Shown: piece by piece, positions 1 through 7,664 of the stretch
How the letters are laid out: each line of letters starts with the position of its first letter
Numbering within the stretch: the first letter of the stretch is position 1
DNA from: Nitrospira sp.
Lineage (GTDB): Bacteria > Nitrospirota > Nitrospiria > Nitrospirales > Nitrospiraceae
Direction: 5' to 3'
Assembly (NCBI GenBank): GCA_024998625.1
Contig: JACOEL010000024.1
Location: forward strand, 1-64,000
DNA length: 64,000 bases
Notes under the pieces: model-generated
Database searches by the model: none
Told to the model about the DNA's origin: nothing
The model's input: only the letters and a program-made list of their open reading frames with translations
Made by a program: the position numbers and the translations under genes

Positions 1-519
1 GAATACGCTACCCCTAGCACATCGCGAACGGAGAATAAATCAGAGATTCCCTAGATTATCACATAGACCATCTTATGATCTTCTACGCCAGCTCTACTCA
101 TAAACTGTCCCTGTAATTCTCATTTTCGCCATCTCCAATACCCCCATACTCATACTAGTTTTAACGCTAGGAAGGGGTGGAGTAGTGAAAACTAAATACT
201 GCGAGTGCGGCGAGCGCATCACGATCGACCCTCACCCCGGACGCAAACTGCGGTCCGGGCGCTATCTCGCGAGGCGAAACAAGGGATTCTTTTATAAGAC
301 CGACTATCACAGGCTGATGGTTAGGCCACCTCCGATTCGGAGTGTGGCTTCTGAGGAAGGCGACGCTCGGGTTGGTGATTTGCTGGGAGCATCGCGGCAG
401 GTCGGCACAATCATCCGCGACCATCAGCGTGGAACACATCGGAGGGCAGTTCATCGCCCTCCTGCTCCATGCTCACGTGGATAGAGCGGCCGAGTGATCG
501 AAGCGCGGTGGCCCCCAGC
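1..519. other. AT-richer segment, no confident gene
   Basis: The first 180 bases are clearly AT-richer than the rest of the window and hold no credible reading frame. A possible small gene begins with GTG at 185 after a GGAG-like site and runs to 484; its first 40 codons include a Cys-x-Cys pair and many basic residues, but the second half reads like non-coding sequence rich in Arg and Pro. I do not recognise it and would not call it a gene without homologues. No promoter or RNA gene was recognised here. Confidence 0.3.
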
Positions 520-687
520 TCAACTCGCCTTGCGATATTCCTGCGGCTGGTCGTACGTCTGCGCGTCCCAATCTGGTTGCTGGACTGGGTCTACAGGCAT
601 TACTTCGTCCTCTTCTTCCACAACCGTGGCATATACTGCGATCACAAGAATGAGGACTGTCAGGCCCAAGAGGAAATAGACTGGCAT
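520..687 (-). CDS. small single-pass membrane protein (55 aa)
   Basis: Predicted 55-residue protein of unknown function. Residues 2-20 form one hydrophobic membrane helix (PVYFLLGLTVLILVIAVYA), followed by an acidic stretch (VVEEEDE) and a polar tail rich in Gln, Asp and Pro. The start at 687 is chosen because a consensus AGGAGG site lies 5 bases upstream of the ATG; an extension upstream to 744 would have no such site. It stands alone, with a broken gene on the opposite strand beyond it. The tail would lie on one face of the inner membrane. I do not recognise a family. Confidence 0.6.
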   Translation of the reverse strand: MPVYFLLGLTVLILVIAVYATVVEEEDEVMPVDPVQQPDWDAQTYDQPQEYRKAS

Positions 688-856
688 GGTGACCTCCTGT
701 GTTGCTGGTGGTCCTACTGTCATGCTAGCCCTTCCGTCGGCCATCGACTACGAGGGAAATCCCCAGGTTTTGCATGGAATATCCCCGTAGTGGGAACATG
801 GACAGCCGGCCACCGCAACCTAGTCTCCAGCGCCCCCGTGCTACACTTCCTGCAGC

Positions 857-1685
857 ATGCAATCGTTCCCCGCCAGGCTTCACGTGCTGCTGGCCTTGGA
901 GGCTCCCATCGGATTGGTCATTCGCCGGGACCGTCGTGGCAGGTCTGCACGATGCTGTGGGATCGGCGGACTGATAGTTTCATGCTTGGACAGTGGGTCA
1001 ACGGCCGGATCTATGAGCGGCGATGCGATCTCTCGCCCGACGGGAAATATTTCATCTACTTCGCGATGGACGGTAAGTGGAGTGGCTTGTCGAAGGGATC
1101 CTGGTCGACCATTTCACGTGCACCGTACCTGAAAGCGCTGGCGTTTTTTCGAAAGGGCGACTGTTGGAACGGCGGCGGGCTCTTTCTCGACAACGATCGC
1201 TACTGGCTCAACGGGGACGGTTGCCATCAGCAAGAGCGCAACTCGACAAGACTACGACGCGATCAGGTCTATCGCCCTACCGGTGGCCGGGGTGGGGAAT
1301 GTTTGGGCGTCTATTACCCACGTTTGCTGTACGGGATGGCTGGATGCTGACCGACCACCTGTCGGCCGGCGTCACGGATCAATGCGATGTATTCGAGAAG
1401 ACGGTCGGGAACAGCTGGCTACTACGGAAATATGGCCATGCGCAAGTCGGCAGCCCTCCGGGCAAAGGCTGCTACTGGGATGAGCATGAGTTGATTCAAG
1501 CCCAATCCAACTTCTGCCTAAAACAGCCGGGATGGGAGTGGGCAGATCTGGATGGTACCAGATTGGTCTGGGCAGAGTCCGGGTGCCTCTGGACCGCCTC
1601 TCTCACCGGCTCCAGCCTTGCCGAAATCCGCCTGCTGCACGACTTCAACCACATGATCTTCGAACGCCGCACGGCCCCCTATTGA
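857..1685 (+). pseudogene. hypothetical protein broken by two frameshifts
   Basis: One protein can be pieced together from three frames. The first begins with ATG at 857 (MQSFPARLHVLLALEAPIGL). Near 938 it must shift to the frame reading VCTMLWDRRTDSFMLGQW and then YERRCDLSPDGKYFIYF. Near 1330 it must shift again, from GGECLGVYYPRLL to VRDGWMLTDHLSAG, and then runs to TGA at 1683-1685. Both joins need one extra base. The middle part resembles a small family of hypothetical proteins with a conserved RCDLSPDGK block, recalled from memory and not checked. The breaks could be true decay or sequencing errors. No function is known. Confidence 0.55.
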
Positions 1686-1827
1686 CCCGGCTTCCCCTTC
1701 CGCAACCATCCGTTCTCCACCTTCCTCTGGAGCACTGAAGGCCGGTGCTCACTTGCCCCCTCAGCTTCCCCCTCCGTTGTGATAGGCTGATCTCGGCACC
1801 TTGCACTTCACGATATTGGCCCTCCGC

Positions 1828-2871
1828 ATGACCGACAACGTTTCATCAACCACCGTTCTGACCACGCGCGAGATCAAGCTGCACCTGCTTGGGCTCATCC
1901 TCTTCGTCGGCCTGCTGGGTCTGTGGTATTGGGTGTCCACCGGCACACGAGCCGTGCCGACATTGATCGAAATGCTCAAGGACGACGATCCATCCACACG
2001 CATCGTCGCGGCGGAGCAGCTTGGACATGTCGGGCCCGCAGCGCAGGCGGCAATTCCTCGATTGCTGGCCCAAGCCACGCTGGACGGCAGTCAGCACGCG
2101 AAGACTACCGCCGCCGCGGCGCTGAAATCGATCGATCTGGGGGCGGCCCGACAGGTCATGACCCACTTCATTCCGCGCTTGCTGGACCAGGATGCGCCAC
2201 AACGCCGCACCGCCTGCGCAGTGCTCGGAAGCCTGGGCCCGGTAGCCAAACCAGCAGTGCCGGCGCTTCTGGCGCTGGGGTATGATCCCGATGAACTCGT
2301 GCGCCGCAATGCGCTGATGGCCTTGGCGAGCATCGGCATTCCATCCCCGCCGATCGTGGCCGCCTTGATCGCGGGACTTCGCGATTCCTCTTCACTGGTT
2401 CGCCAGACAGCCGTTACTCAATTTGCCTTTACGGTTCCCCTGACACAGTCTGTGATCATCGCGTTGACACCGCTTCTGACTGATCCGGATCGATCCATTG
2501 CCACGCTGGCTCGCAGCGCGCTGGACAAGGCAAAGCCGGACGATGCAGCAGGGCTCGAATCATTGGGCATGATGGTTCAGCATTCCGCGGCGCGCGACTA
2601 TGCCTTGCATCAGCTGGCCCAGCTCGGTCCGGCGGCAGGCGATGCCCTGCTCCCGGTCCTGCCGCTGCTCCAGGATCACAGGCCGCTCGTTCGATATCTG
2701 GCGGCAGAAGCTGTCGGTGCGATGGGAGTTTCCGCCAAGCAAGCGCTCCAGGCTCTTCAACAGCGGCAGCAGGACCCCGACCCGGTCGTACGGGAAGCTT
2801 TCGCCGAGGCCATCGCCGGGATTGAGGGCGCGATGGCAACAACATCCTCTGCGAAGGCGCCTCACCCATGA
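1828..2871 (+). CDS. membrane-anchored HEAT-repeat protein
   Basis: A 347-residue protein with a short N-terminal tail, one membrane helix at about residues 18-36 and then a long series of about 35-residue helical HEAT/PBS-lyase-type repeats to near residue 330. Typical repeat features include VPTLIEMLKDDDPSTRIVAA and the Ala/Leu-rich pairs of helices that follow. Such proteins act as protein-binding scaffolds; the partner is not shown here. The start at 1828 (ATG) is preferred over an in-frame TTG at 1801 because it precedes the helix with a normal short tail, although no strong ribosome site is visible. The stop overlaps the next start as ATGA, so the two genes are probably translated together. 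Confidence 0.75.
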   Translation: MTDNVSSTTVLTTREIKLHLLGLILFVGLLGLWYWVSTGTRAVPTLIEMLKDDDPSTRIVAAEQLGHVGPAAQAAIPRLLAQATLDGSQHAKTTAAAALKSIDLGAARQVMTHFIPRLLDQDAPQRRTACAVLGSLGPVAKPAVPALLALGYDPDELVRRNALMALASIGIPSPPIVAALIAGLRDSSSLVRQTAVTQFAFTVPLTQSVIIALTPLLTDPDRSIATLARSALDKAKPDDAAGLESLGMMVQHSAARDYALHQLAQLGPAAGDALLPVLPLLQDHRPLVRYLAAEAVGAMGVSAKQALQALQQRQQDPDPVVREAFAEAIAGIEGAMATTSSAKAPHP

Positions 2872-3368
2872 ACGTGACGACACCCGAAACCTTCTCGAGA
2901 TTCCGCGTCCTGACTCGCCTGGGCTTCTGGGGAAGTGTGATCGGCGGGCTCCTGCTCCCCTGGGCCATCATGCTGGCGGTGGAGGTTGTGGCGCATCAGG
3001 TCCCCTTTGCACGGGCCTGGCGATCATTCACCCTGCACCTCTTCGCTCCCGGCTACAATTTCTTCTTCATCGGCTTGTTGACGGCCGTTCCCTTCATGAT
3101 CCTCGCAGTCCTGATTCTGCTGCACCTGGGCGCCACTCCTGCTCAGGATCCGCTAATTGCGCATCGACGGACATTGGGTCTCACCGGTGCAGGACTCAGC
3201 ATGCTGATCCTTGCAGGCTGGACCCATCTTGAGGTGTTGCTCCGTCCGGATGCCCAGGGGGCACTTGCCTATTTATATTTGCCGGTCATTCTGCTGGCCA
3301 GCCTGCCGATCGGATATGGGTTGGGGCGCGTCATCGCCAGAATCCTACTGCCGAGGCCTTCCGCTTGA
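2868..3368 (+). CDS. four-helix inner-membrane protein
   Basis: A 166-residue hydrophobic protein with four likely membrane helices: about residues 18-40, 55-85, 105-125 and 130-155. No catalytic motif or family signature was recognised. It starts inside the stop codon of the HEAT-repeat gene (ATGA overlap), so the two are very likely one operon and may form a complex in the inner membrane. Function unknown. Confidence 0.7.
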   Translation: MNVTTPETFSRFRVLTRLGFWGSVIGGLLLPWAIMLAVEVVAHQVPFARAWRSFTLHLFAPGYNFFFIGLLTAVPFMILAVLILLHLGATPAQDPLIAHRRTLGLTGAGLSMLILAGWTHLEVLLRPDAQGALAYLYLPVILLASLPIGYGLGRVIARILLPRPSA

Positions 3369-3379
3369 CTGACACGGGC

Positions 3380-3407
3380 TGGACAGTATCGACGACGTGG
3401 GTATAAT
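3380..3407 (+). promoter_or_regulatory. sigma-70-type promoter
   Basis: TGGACA at 3380-3385 (five of six matches to the -35 consensus), a 16-base spacer, and a perfect TATAAT at 3402-3407. It lies just upstream of the FlgO/CsgG-like gene. The predicted transcript would begin near 3414, which rules out the in-frame GTG at 3408 as a start and supports ATG at 3444. Confidence 0.65.
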
Positions 3408-3443
3408 GTGGGCCATGTGTCACTATGTCGTGAGTGCGTCCCG

Positions 3444-4421
3444 ATGATCCGTCTCCTCTGGTCCCTTGTTCTGCTCATCCTCTGGCACTCCACCGCCTGG
3501 GCTGCTTCGAAATATGAAGACAGCGTGAAGGAATTGGCCGAAGGGGTGGCGGCCGAAGCCATCAAAATGAAAAAGTCACGGCTCGCGCTGTTGGATTTCG
3601 TGGACAGCGCGGGCGAGGTGACGCCCATCGGCCAATTCCTCGCCGAGGAACTGGCGACCCACCTACTGGTGGCTGGAGAGCTGAAGGTCGTCGATCGCAA
3701 GCTCCTGGTCGCTACCATGGAGAAACACCAGCTTACCCATCTCGACACATCACAGGCCAAAGCCGCCAAGAAGGTCGCCAAGGCATTACGCGCCGATCTC
3801 TACGTCACCGGCGCCTATCTTGAAATTCCCGAGGGCGTGCAAGTCACCGCCAAATTGATCGGCCCCTACACCGTGTTCCCGGTGGGCGCCGCCCGGGCGA
3901 TCGTGCCGAAAGCGGGCCCGCTCGCCGCGCTCCTCAAGCAAGCGAATGCCCCTAAACCACCCGCGCAGGCGCCCCTTCCTGGGCCGACCACCCCGGTCTT
4001 GAACGCCCATGAGAATGAGTTGTACAAAGTCAGTGTCATGGCCATCTCCAGGCAGGATGACCAGATCGAGATCGACCTGCTGTTCGTCAATCGCAGCACC
4101 CATCCGGTCAAGATCGGGTGCCAACTTCTGGACACGTACCTGGTGGATGAGCAGGGCGAACAGTGGCGGCAGGACGTCGCGCAGAATCGCGAAGGCCTCT
4201 GCACTCGCGGCATGGAACTGAACCCCAGGCGGCAACAGCAGGCGAGCCTTTCATTCATCGCGACGAACAAACCACCCACGGGACCCGTGACGTTGCATTA
4301 CCACGAGACCTCGCCGAGGCCTGATCGTGTCGTCACCCTGGACGGACTCAAGCTCGAAGCCGCGCCGGCCGCCGATGCTGAAACGCCTGCCCCGCAGGCA
4401 GCAAACACCCCCACACCATAA
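3444..4421 (+). CDS. FlgO/CsgG-like periplasmic protein
   Basis: A 325-residue exported protein. Residues 1-21 are a signal peptide ending in TAWAA. Residues about 45-150 form an alpha/beta domain of the FlgO/CsgG/TolB-N type: a strand LALLDFVDSAGEVTPIG, a helix with FLAEELATHLL, then VVDRKLLVATMEKH and a second half ADLYVTGAYLEI. A Pro/Ala linker follows, and the C-terminal 130 residues form a beta-rich domain (VTLHYHETSPRPDRVV). The family is linked to outer-membrane-associated assemblies, but no flagellar or curli genes are nearby, so the role here is unknown. The start follows a good promoter with a leader of about 30 bases. Confidence 0.7.
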   Translation: MIRLLWSLVLLILWHSTAWAASKYEDSVKELAEGVAAEAIKMKKSRLALLDFVDSAGEVTPIGQFLAEELATHLLVAGELKVVDRKLLVATMEKHQLTHLDTSQAKAAKKVAKALRADLYVTGAYLEIPEGVQVTAKLIGPYTVFPVGAARAIVPKAGPLAALLKQANAPKPPAQAPLPGPTTPVLNAHENELYKVSVMAISRQDDQIEIDLLFVNRSTHPVKIGCQLLDTYLVDEQGEQWRQDVAQNREGLCTRGMELNPRRQQQASLSFIATNKPPTGPVTLHYHETSPRPDRVVTLDGLKLEAAPAADAETPAPQAANTPTP

Positions 4422-4457
4422 GTGATGATCTCCGGAACATAGGCACAGGAAACCTTC

Positions 4458-5252
4458 ATGATTAAACAAGTCTTGACGATAGCGGGCTCGGACTCGGGCG
4501 GTGGAGCAGGGATTCAGGCGGATCTGAAGGCCATGTCGGCCAACGGGGTCTATGCCATGTCGGTCATCACCGCTATTACGGCCCAGAACACGGAAGAGGT
4601 GACCGACGTGTTCGAGTTGCCCACCTCGATCATTGCCTCCCAACTCGACGCGATCTTCGACGATTTCGACGTCGCAGCGGTCAAGACCGGCATGCTCTCC
4701 TCCACCGACATCATTAAAACCGTCGTGAAGCTCCTTAAACCGCAGCAGGTCAAGAGTCTGGTGGTGGACCCCGTAATGATCGCCAAGGGCGGTCAGGCCC
4801 TCCTGAAGCCCGACGCCATCGACACGATCAAGAAGGAACTGCTTCCGCTGGCCCTCCTGGTGACACCGAACGTGCACGAAGCCCAACAGCTTTCAGGCAT
4901 CGAAATCACCTCGCTCGCCGATGCCCGCCGGGCCGCCAAGATCATTCACCAGTTCGGCTGCGCCAACGTCCTTATCAAAGGGGGACATCTGCCAAGCGAC
5001 CGCGCCACCGACCTGTTGTATGACGGCCGCTTCTTCAACATCTACAAGGGTGAGTTTATCGATACGCCGCATACCCACGGCACGGGCTGCACCTTTGCGT
5101 CAGCCATCGCGGCGCATATCGCCCGGGGAAAAACCGTCCCCGACGCCGTCCAAACCGCCAAGACCTATCTCACCGAGGCCATCAGGCACAGCCTGGCCAT
5201 CGGACACGGAAAGGGTCCCACCAACCACTTCTTTTTCTTCAATCAAGGTTAA
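4458..5252 (+). CDS. thiD: hydroxymethylpyrimidine/phosphomethylpyrimidine kinase ThiD
   Basis: A 264-residue ribokinase-fold kinase that phosphorylates hydroxymethylpyrimidine and then its monophosphate to give the pyrimidine pyrophosphate used for thiamine. The N-terminus carries the ThiD signature TIAGSDSGGGAGIQADLKA, and the C-terminus has the anion-hole motif HGTGCTFASAIAAHIARG. The length is normal for the family. An AGGA site precedes the ATG. No thiamine genes are adjacent, and the 36-base gap upstream leaves no room for a TPP riboswitch. It is probably cotranscribed with the membrane protein that starts 5 bases after its stop. Confidence 0.95.
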   Translation: MIKQVLTIAGSDSGGGAGIQADLKAMSANGVYAMSVITAITAQNTEEVTDVFELPTSIIASQLDAIFDDFDVAAVKTGMLSSTDIIKTVVKLLKPQQVKSLVVDPVMIAKGGQALLKPDAIDTIKKELLPLALLVTPNVHEAQQLSGIEITSLADARRAAKIIHQFGCANVLIKGGHLPSDRATDLLYDGRFFNIYKGEFIDTPHTHGTGCTFASAIAAHIARGKTVPDAVQTAKTYLTEAIRHSLAIGHGKGPTNHFFFFNQG

Positions 5253-5257
5253 GCACT

Positions 5258-6550
5258 ATGAGTCGAGGGCTCGGATCCCCACTGTCGTTTCTGCTGACCG
5301 GATGGGGTTGGCTGCTGCTGACGTCACTGATCGGGCTGGCGACCTTTCTCGGCATCGTACGCGGCTCCCCGCTCCCTCCCGGGCTACGCCTGTTACATGT
5401 TCATGGGGCGCTCATAGGCGGCTTCCTTCAGCTTCTGACCGGCCTGGCGCTCACGGCGATCGCCCTCGCTGGCCACGACACCAAAGGGCAGAAACACCGC
5501 CTGCTGTTCGTCAGTATGAATCTTTCCGCCCTCGGGCTCGCCGTCGGGGCCTGGATGCGGGACTCCACCCTGACCATAGTCGCAGGACTGTTGCTGGCTG
5601 CGCTATTTATTCCCATGGCACGCCACCTGATGATGGGACTTCGGACCAGTTCCAGCTGGACTCCTTTGTCGGCCTTCTACTTTGGAATCAGCCTCACTGG
5701 ACTATTCGGCACCCTGGCCCTGGGCGAGTTCCTGGCCGGCGCCTGGTTCCCCACCTGGCACGGCATCCTGCGCCTGGGGCATCTGCACGCGGGCCTGTTG
5801 CTCTTCCTCACACTGGGGGTCGTCGGAACGATGCAAACGGCGATGCCAGGGCTGATGAACCGCCCCCTGCGCAGCGCCGGCCTCGAACAGCTCGTCCTGC
5901 TCCTTCTGCCGGCTTGCGCCGCGGGATTGATCACAGGATTTTTGTTGTCCTCCGTTCACATTCAGCTAGTCGCCGGCGGTGGATTTCTGGTGACGCTGGC
6001 ACTCGGCAGCATCAATCTCCTTCGCACCTGGAACCAGGCCGGCCAGCCGGGATCCGCCGCCACCGACCACCTCATGATCGCCCTGTGTCTGCTGCTCATC
6101 ATGACCTGTGTCGGCATGGCGGTCGGGATCAATGTCCTGTGGACCCCGCCGATGATGCCTTACGGGACGCTTCACCTGGTCGCCTATACCCACACCGCGT
6201 TCCTGGGATTTTTCCTACAAGCGATCGTCGCCGGACTGTCTTATGCGTTGCCTGAGCTGCTGGCAGCGCAACGGATCACCAGTCACAAAAAGCGGGCCGC
6301 CTATCAGGGCACTCTTGCGAAAATCGCAAACCGATGGCGGGCGCTGCAGGTGTCCACGCTCAGCTTTGGAACCTTGGGGCTTGTCCTCGTCGCCTCGCTG
6401 ACCTGGAATCTCCCGCTCTCTTCGATCTGGATCCAGGCCGGAACCTGGGGAAGTCTGGGACTTCTCCTGGTCCACCTGACGATGGTCACCATGAAGATCA
6501 CGCAGATGGTCGGAACGATGTCGACCGGCGACCGCGCAGCCACGCACTAA
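5258..6550 (+). CDS. polytopic membrane protein, oxidase-subunit-I/NnrS-like
   Basis: A 430-residue protein with about 12 membrane helices. Several helices carry His pairs in the style of heme-copper oxidase subunit I and NnrS proteins: LLHVHGALIGGFLQLLTG near residue 48, HGILRLGHLHAGLLLFLTLG near 175, and HLVAYTHTAFLGFFLQA near 310. It lacks a clear full set of oxidase ligands, and no subunit II or III gene is present. It could bind heme or metal in the inner membrane; this is inference. It starts 5 bases after thiD and is followed 20 bases later by a hydrolase gene, so all three may be one operon. Confidence 0.6.
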   Translation: MSRGLGSPLSFLLTGWGWLLLTSLIGLATFLGIVRGSPLPPGLRLLHVHGALIGGFLQLLTGLALTAIALAGHDTKGQKHRLLFVSMNLSALGLAVGAWMRDSTLTIVAGLLLAALFIPMARHLMMGLRTSSSWTPLSAFYFGISLTGLFGTLALGEFLAGAWFPTWHGILRLGHLHAGLLLFLTLGVVGTMQTAMPGLMNRPLRSAGLEQLVLLLLPACAAGLITGFLLSSVHIQLVAGGGFLVTLALGSINLLRTWNQAGQPGSAATDHLMIALCLLLIMTCVGMAVGINVLWTPPMMPYGTLHLVAYTHTAFLGFFLQAIVAGLSYALPELLAAQRITSHKKRAAYQGTLAKIANRWRALQVSTLSFGTLGLVLVASLTWNLPLSSIWIQAGTWGSLGLLLVHLTMVTMKITQMVGTMSTGDRAATH

Positions 6551-6570
6551 CCGGACTCAGAGCACCGCTT

Positions 6571-7389
6571 ATGGCAACGATTCAGCCCAGGGAAGAAACG
6601 GTCTTTTTCCATGACACGCTCGGCCACCGTATCGCAGCCGTCCTGGCCAGGCCTGAACAAGCGACCGATCACGTCGCGGTCCTTTGTCACGGGTTTCTCT
6701 CCCATAAAAACAGTTCGAGCAACCAAGCCCTGACCGAGCTCTTGATCGGCCGGGGGATCGCCACGTTCCGGTTCGATTGCTTCGGGCATGGCGACAGCGA
6801 TGGACCCTTCGCCAAATTGACGACCACCATCGGAGTCGGCCAGGCACACGCCGCCCTGCACTACCTCCTGACCCGGGGGTACCACCGACTTGCACTCGTG
6901 GGCTCCAGCTTCGGTGGTCTCGTGTCGATTCTCGCCGCCGCTGACTGGACAAGAATGCACACCTCGAAACCGGCATCCATTCCGCCACTGGCATGCCTCG
7001 CGCTGAAATGTCCTGTGGTCGATTTCGGAGAAGAGCTTCGCCTGGAGCTGGGGGAAGACGGCCTGCAAGAATGGAAACAAACCGACACAATTCCCGATCT
7101 TCACGGAGGAGCCACTCGCCTTCTCCTCGACTATGCCTTCTATCAGGACTGCCTCAACCGGATCGCCTACGAACCGGCGCGAACCCTCACCGTTCCCACA
7201 TTGATCGTCCAGGGGGATCATGATGAGTACGTGCCCCTCCACCAGAGTCAGCGACTCTTCGAGGCTTTACCGGGACCGAAACGATTGGACATTCTTCCCG
7301 GTGCCGATCACCGCTTCACAAAACCACCGGATTTCCAACGGATGTTGACGCTCCTCACCGAGTGGGTTTCCCGACATCCCAGGGCCTGA
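6571..7389 (+). CDS. alpha/beta hydrolase (serine esterase type)
   Basis: A 272-residue alpha/beta-hydrolase-fold protein. The parts seen are the oxyanion-side motif HGFLSHK, FRFDCFGHGDSDG, the nucleophile elbow GSSFGG (Ser near residue 113), the acid in GDHDEYVP near 218 and the His in LPGADHRF near 247. This is a complete Ser-Asp-His triad of the esterase/lipase kind (serine aminopeptidase S33 or dienelactone-hydrolase-like). The substrate is unknown. There is no signal peptide, so it acts in the cytoplasm. The start at 6571 is chosen because upstream in-frame sequence is the shadow of the preceding membrane protein gene. Confidence 0.85.
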   Translation: MATIQPREETVFFHDTLGHRIAAVLARPEQATDHVAVLCHGFLSHKNSSSNQALTELLIGRGIATFRFDCFGHGDSDGPFAKLTTTIGVGQAHAALHYLLTRGYHRLALVGSSFGGLVSILAAADWTRMHTSKPASIPPLACLALKCPVVDFGEELRLELGEDGLQEWKQTDTIPDLHGGATRLLLDYAFYQDCLNRIAYEPARTLTVPTLIVQGDHDEYVPLHQSQRLFEALPGPKRLDILPGADHRFTKPPDFQRMLTLLTEWVSRHPRA

Positions 7390-7664
7390 CACCGGCCGTT
7401 TCCTACTCCACAGACTGAACAACGACGATTCCTGAGCCTCGTTCACAATCCCGGCTGGTCATCGATGCTGCCGCACAGCATCCCGCCGGAGGCTTTCTCC
7501 TGCAGCTACTGCTCCATCTTGCACAGTAAAAAATAACGAACAGTAATCCGCCGTTCGATTGCCCGCAAAATGGCTCGTGACGGGGCTTTCTGGCAATCGC
7601 CCCACATCGACGCCTGGCACACTGGTTGCTCATCAAGTGTCTCGATTTTCCCGGAGGAACTACG

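Noticed and set aside
469-1350. Long plus-strand frame near the start of the window
   Set aside because: Only its middle part is gene-like; the first 150 codons are opposite the 55-aa membrane gene and read as non-coding. It is part of the frameshifted gene at 857-1685.
4421-4457. TPP riboswitch upstream of thiD
   Set aside because: The gap is only 36 bases, far too short.
4921-6255. 444-codon plus-strand frame across thiD and the membrane protein gene
   Set aside because: Two strongly supported genes occupy the same strand in other frames; this frame is rich in Arg, Pro and Ser and has no motif.
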